A stretch of DNA of 17,604 bases, taken from positions 1 through 17,604 of the forward strand of contig CAYLWW010000031.1 of the NCBI GenBank assembly GCA_964387585.1, written 5' to 3'. Under the pieces are notes generated by a model that had not been told where the DNA came from, did not search any database, and was given only the letters and a program-made list of their open reading frames with translations. Position 1 is the first letter of the stretch. Every line of letters begins with the position of its first letter. Below are positions 14,892 to 17,604 of this stretch, piece after piece. Origin of the DNA: CAYLWW01 sp964387585. Lineage in GTDB: Bacteria; Pseudomonadota; Alphaproteobacteria; Rickettsiales; Midichloriaceae. Both the position numbers and the translations under genes were made by a program.

Positions 14892-17369
14892 ATGCAAGAT
14901 TGCTTACATTGTGGTAATAGTTCTAACAATATTTTTTGTTGTCTTGGTTGTAAAACAGCGCATAATATAATAAAATCACTCAACTTAAGTAAGTACTATG
15001 AATTTTGCAGTAAAATATATAATACAAAACCATCAACTATTATAAATAGCATGGATAATCAGCTTAACTATCTTGAGTATGTTTCATTAAATGGTAAAAA
15101 CAATGAAATACAGTTACTAGTAGAAGGGATAAGGTGTGGTTCATGCATATGGCTAATAGAAAATACCTTGAAGCAAGAAGCAAATATATTAAAAGCAAGA
15201 ATCAATTTATCAACTAAAAAAATCCACTTAATATGGGAAGGTGAGCCCAATTTTATAAAAAACATTGTATCATTAATAGAGAAATTAGGCTATAAGCTCC
15301 TCCCTTTTTCTATTAATCATTTAGAACAACAGCGAATAGAAAATGAAAAATCACTATTAAAAAGATTATCTATAGCGGGGTTTATTTGGATACAAAATAT
15401 GATGATCAGCATGGGTATTTGGGCTGGAGACTGGAATAATGATATAGGCAAATACTCTAAAGATTTTATGAATATTATTTCAGCTTTAATAACTATACCA
15501 GGCATATGCTACGCGGCTATGCCATTTTTTATTTCAGCTTTTCATTCTTTGATGAAGAAACGCAGTAATATGGATGTGCCGATATCTTTAGCAACTATAA
15601 TTACTTTATTAATCAGTGTTTATGGACAATTAATTAGTTCGTTTGCTATTAATAATTCGGTATTATTAAATAACTTAAGCTTAGAAAATACTTACTATGA
15701 AGCAGCTTCAAGCCTTATTTTTGCTTTACTAATAGGTCGTTATCTAGAAGCAAAGGTTAGCAATAAAGCCTATAGTTATTGTAATTATTTACTGCTAAGC
15801 CAAGTTAGTTCAGTATCAATATATAACGAGCAAGGTAACTTAAGTATCATCCCTATAGAAAAAGCTAAACCAGGTGATATAGCATTAGTTGCCGCGGGAG
15901 AAAAAATCCCCGTAGATGGGATTATAATAGATGGTGAAAGCGAAATAGATAACAGTATAATTACAGGTGAAACAATACCTGTAAACGTGAAAGTTAATAG
16001 CCATGTTCATGCTGGTACAATTAATCTAATGCAGCCATTAAAAATAAAAGTGCTTAAAGTGGCAGAAGATACAGTGCTTTCTAACATCATTAAGTTAGTA
16101 GAATTAGCAGGTCAAGCAAAATCAAAATATGTTAAATTATCAGATAAAGCATCTAAACTTTATACGCCTATAGTATTCAGCTTAGCATTGATCACGTTAA
16201 TAATATGGTTATTATTTATAAAAGTAACATTTAGTGTAGCCTTACTACATGCTTCAGCGGTATTAATAATAACTTGCCCTTGTGCTTTAGGTTTAGCAGT
16301 TCCAATGGTACAAATTATAGCCTGCTCAGAACTAATTAAAAATGGTATTATGGTAAAAACTTCAGATGCTTTAGAAAGAATAAACGAAACAAATACTATA
16401 ATATTTGATAAAACTGGGACACTTACAGTAGGTAAACCTATATTACTAAATAAACAGATTTTGTCGGAACTTAATCAGGAAGAATTAGCTATACTACTAA
16501 CACTGACTAGCAAAAGCGCGCACCCATTATCTAAAGCGATAAGGAAAGCAATTATCGAACTTCAACCGAACTGCAATATGATAAATAAAGTAGAAATATA
16601 CGAAGAAAGAGGAGAGGGGATTAAAGCTAAGTTGAATAATAACATAATACTTTTAGGTAAAGAAAAATGGGTTTGTTCAGACTATAATCATACTACTAAA
16701 ACATTGTTATTACGGGAAAAAGAAGGTGCGCAATATCTAGAAACATGGTTTAAATACAGTGAGCATAAACAAGCTATTCGTTTTATATTTAGTGATGAGA
16801 TAAGATCAGGCGCTATTAAAGTGATAAAAAAACTATATAATGATGGATTTAATCTATTAATCTTATCTGGAGATAAACAAGAAATAGTAAAAAACTTCGC
16901 TCAAAAAGTAGGAATTAAAAACTATTACTATGAATTAACTCCTAATGAAAAATATAGCTTCATAAAAAATTTACAGAAGAGTAGTAAAGGAAGTAATCAT
17001 AAAACCTTAAAAGCTAATCACGCTTTAATGATAGGAGATGGATTAAACGATTCAGCAGCTCTAAAAATTGCTCATTCCTCTATTTCACCCTCTAGCGCTA
17101 TAGAAATAGCTCAAAGTTGCGCCGATGTAGTATTTCAAGGTTCATTATATTCTATCTTAAAAGTAATAAATACTTCTAAGATAGCTATAAAAATAATGAA
17201 AGAAAATATCATTTTATCCTTATCTTATAATTTAATCTGTATTCCTATAGCCATGATTGGTATTACTAATCCAGCGATAGCAGCATTAACAATGTCCACT
17301 TCATCTATAGTAGTAATACTAAATTCAATGCGTATATATCGGATAAATAAAAGATTAGGTTGTAAATGA
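14892..17369 (+). CDS. fixI: FixI/CcoI-type copper-translocating P1B-type ATPase
   Basis: Heavy-metal pump of the cytoplasmic membrane. FixI/CcoI members handle the copper needed by cbb3-type cytochrome oxidase. The 825-residue protein appears intact. The Cys-rich N-terminus (C4xxC7, C16C17xxC20) is the hallmark of the FixI/CcoI group. A heavy-metal-binding domain has GIRCGSC (C82, C85). Membrane pairs begin near 160, 195, 230 and 270. The actuator motif is TGET (358-361), the ion site CPC is at 462-464, phosphorylation D506 is in DKTGTLT, the HP motif is AHPLSKA near 543, and GDGLNDSAAL is near 715. A good Shine-Dalgarno GAGG lies 7 bases before the ATG. The usual partners (ccoNOPQ, ccoG, ccoH, ccoS) are not in the window. 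The group call is strong; the link to cbb3 oxidase is inferred from family. Confidence 0.88.
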   Translation: MQDCLHCGNSSNNIFCCLGCKTAHNIIKSLNLSKYYEFCSKIYNTKPSTIINSMDNQLNYLEYVSLNGKNNEIQLLVEGIRCGSCIWLIENTLKQEANILKARINLSTKKIHLIWEGEPNFIKNIVSLIEKLGYKLLPFSINHLEQQRIENEKSLLKRLSIAGFIWIQNMMISMGIWAGDWNNDIGKYSKDFMNIISALITIPGICYAAMPFFISAFHSLMKKRSNMDVPISLATIITLLISVYGQLISSFAINNSVLLNNLSLENTYYEAASSLIFALLIGRYLEAKVSNKAYSYCNYLLLSQVSSVSIYNEQGNLSIIPIEKAKPGDIALVAAGEKIPVDGIIIDGESEIDNSIITGETIPVNVKVNSHVHAGTINLMQPLKIKVLKVAEDTVLSNIIKLVELAGQAKSKYVKLSDKASKLYTPIVFSLALITLIIWLLFIKVTFSVALLHASAVLIITCPCALGLAVPMVQIIACSELIKNGIMVKTSDALERINETNTIIFDKTGTLTVGKPILLNKQILSELNQEELAILLTLTSKSAHPLSKAIRKAIIELQPNCNMINKVEIYEERGEGIKAKLNNNIILLGKEKWVCSDYNHTTKTLLLREKEGAQYLETWFKYSEHKQAIRFIFSDEIRSGAIKVIKKLYNDGFNLLILSGDKQEIVKNFAQKVGIKNYYYELTPNEKYSFIKNLQKSSKGSNHKTLKANHALMIGDGLNDSAALKIAHSSISPSSAIEIAQSCADVVFQGSLYSILKVINTSKIAIKIMKENIILSLSYNLICIPIAMIGITNPAIAALTMSTSSIVVILNSMRIYRINKRLGCK

Positions 17370-17464
17370 TGAAGATAAATAGCTCAAGAGTCGCAAGTGA
17401 GATAATCTCAATTAAACTTAATGAACAATTTTATCTACTAAAGAGATTTCAACAGTTAAAATAA
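17366..17464 (+). CDS. Possible 32-aa ORF overlapping the end of the ATPase gene
   Basis: An ATG overlaps the ATPase stop codon (ATGA at 17366-17369) and opens a 32-codon frame ending at TAA 17462-17464. The position of the start suits translational coupling. The product is basic, has no membrane span and is not CcoS, the small protein that often follows CcoI. Its last residues (YLLKRFQQLK) match, with a two-codon gap, the frame end in the left repeat arm, so it may be a fragment of a lost gene rather than a functional peptide. Confidence 0.22.
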   Translation: MMKINSSRVASEIISIKLNEQFYLLKRFQQLK

Positions 17465-17553
17465 GTGGTGAGTTTGTGGAGACTATATTAATATGTGAGC
17501 GTCAGCAAATCCGCGAAATTTGACAACGCAACTTTTAAAGTACCAAAGGTATA
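17433..17553 (-). repeat. Dispersed repeat, right arm of an inverted pair
   Basis: Inverted, diverged copy (about 82% overall) of 14428-14554. The best-conserved part, read on the minus strand, runs from ACCTTTGG through TTGCGTTGTCAAATTT (17551 down to 17515) and GCTCACATATTAATATAG (17500 down to 17483). It begins inside the 32-codon frame that overlaps the ATPase end, and its TAA (17462-17464) aligns exactly with the TGA of the left copy. Similarity becomes patchy after 17553 but may run toward the window end. Confidence 0.8.
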
Positions 17554-17604
17554 GTAAATGACCTTGTAATTCAGACGTGAATAAAATAAGGTTTTAAATT
17601 TAAT

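Noticed and set aside
17366..17464. ccoS following the CcoI-type ATPase
   Set aside because: CcoS is a small protein with an N-terminal membrane span; this 32-codon frame has no hydrophobic segment and shares its end with a dispersed repeat.

Overview
The window looks like part of the chromosome of an AT-rich (about one third G+C), host-dependent alphaproteobacterium, most likely of the order Rickettsiales. This is inferred from the gene set (an alphaproteobacterial Fur, a MipZ division ATPase, a FixI/CcoI-type copper ATPase, a BirA without a DNA-binding domain), the strong A/T codon bias, weak ribosome binding sites and the decayed genes and insertion sequence debris on the right. No species can be named from the sequence alone.

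Layout. Positions 1-271 hold nothing I can assign. A tRNA-Asn(GTT) with its own good promoter lies on the minus strand (272-402). A minus-strand block fur, atpB, birA (2568 down to 567) follows, probably one transcript. A 352-base divergent region with hairpins and a perfect 16-bp palindrome separates it from a long plus-strand block: sucA, sucB, a small membrane zinc-ribbon protein, lpd and hisS (2921-10468). A weak terminator follows hisS, then mipZ and ygfZ (10592-12428). sucA, sucB and lpd supply all three enzymes (E1, E2, E3) of the 2-oxoglutarate dehydrogenase complex. hisS serves translation, MipZ places the division site, and YgfZ supports iron-sulfur protein maintenance.

From about 12430 the character changes. 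A gene of unknown function with a good promoter and ribosome binding site (12519-13055) is followed by a decayed PI-PLC-like phosphodiesterase gene (13061-14290). That gene keeps one reading frame but is broken by two internal stop codons. Next come one arm of a diverged dispersed repeat (14428-14554), the 3' end of an IS982-family transposase (14611-14871), and an intact copper-type P-type ATPase of the FixI/CcoI group (14892-17369). The second arm of the repeat, in inverted orientation (17433-17553), follows the ATPase.

The most interesting signals are the broken PI-PLC-like gene, a possible former host-lipid-acting protein, and the inverted repeat pair that brackets the transposase remnant and the ATPase. 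The two repeat copies share aligned stop codons and an in-frame indel, so they look like tails of a lost or multi-copy gene family rather than plain intergenic DNA. No CRISPR array, prophage or complete insertion sequence was seen.
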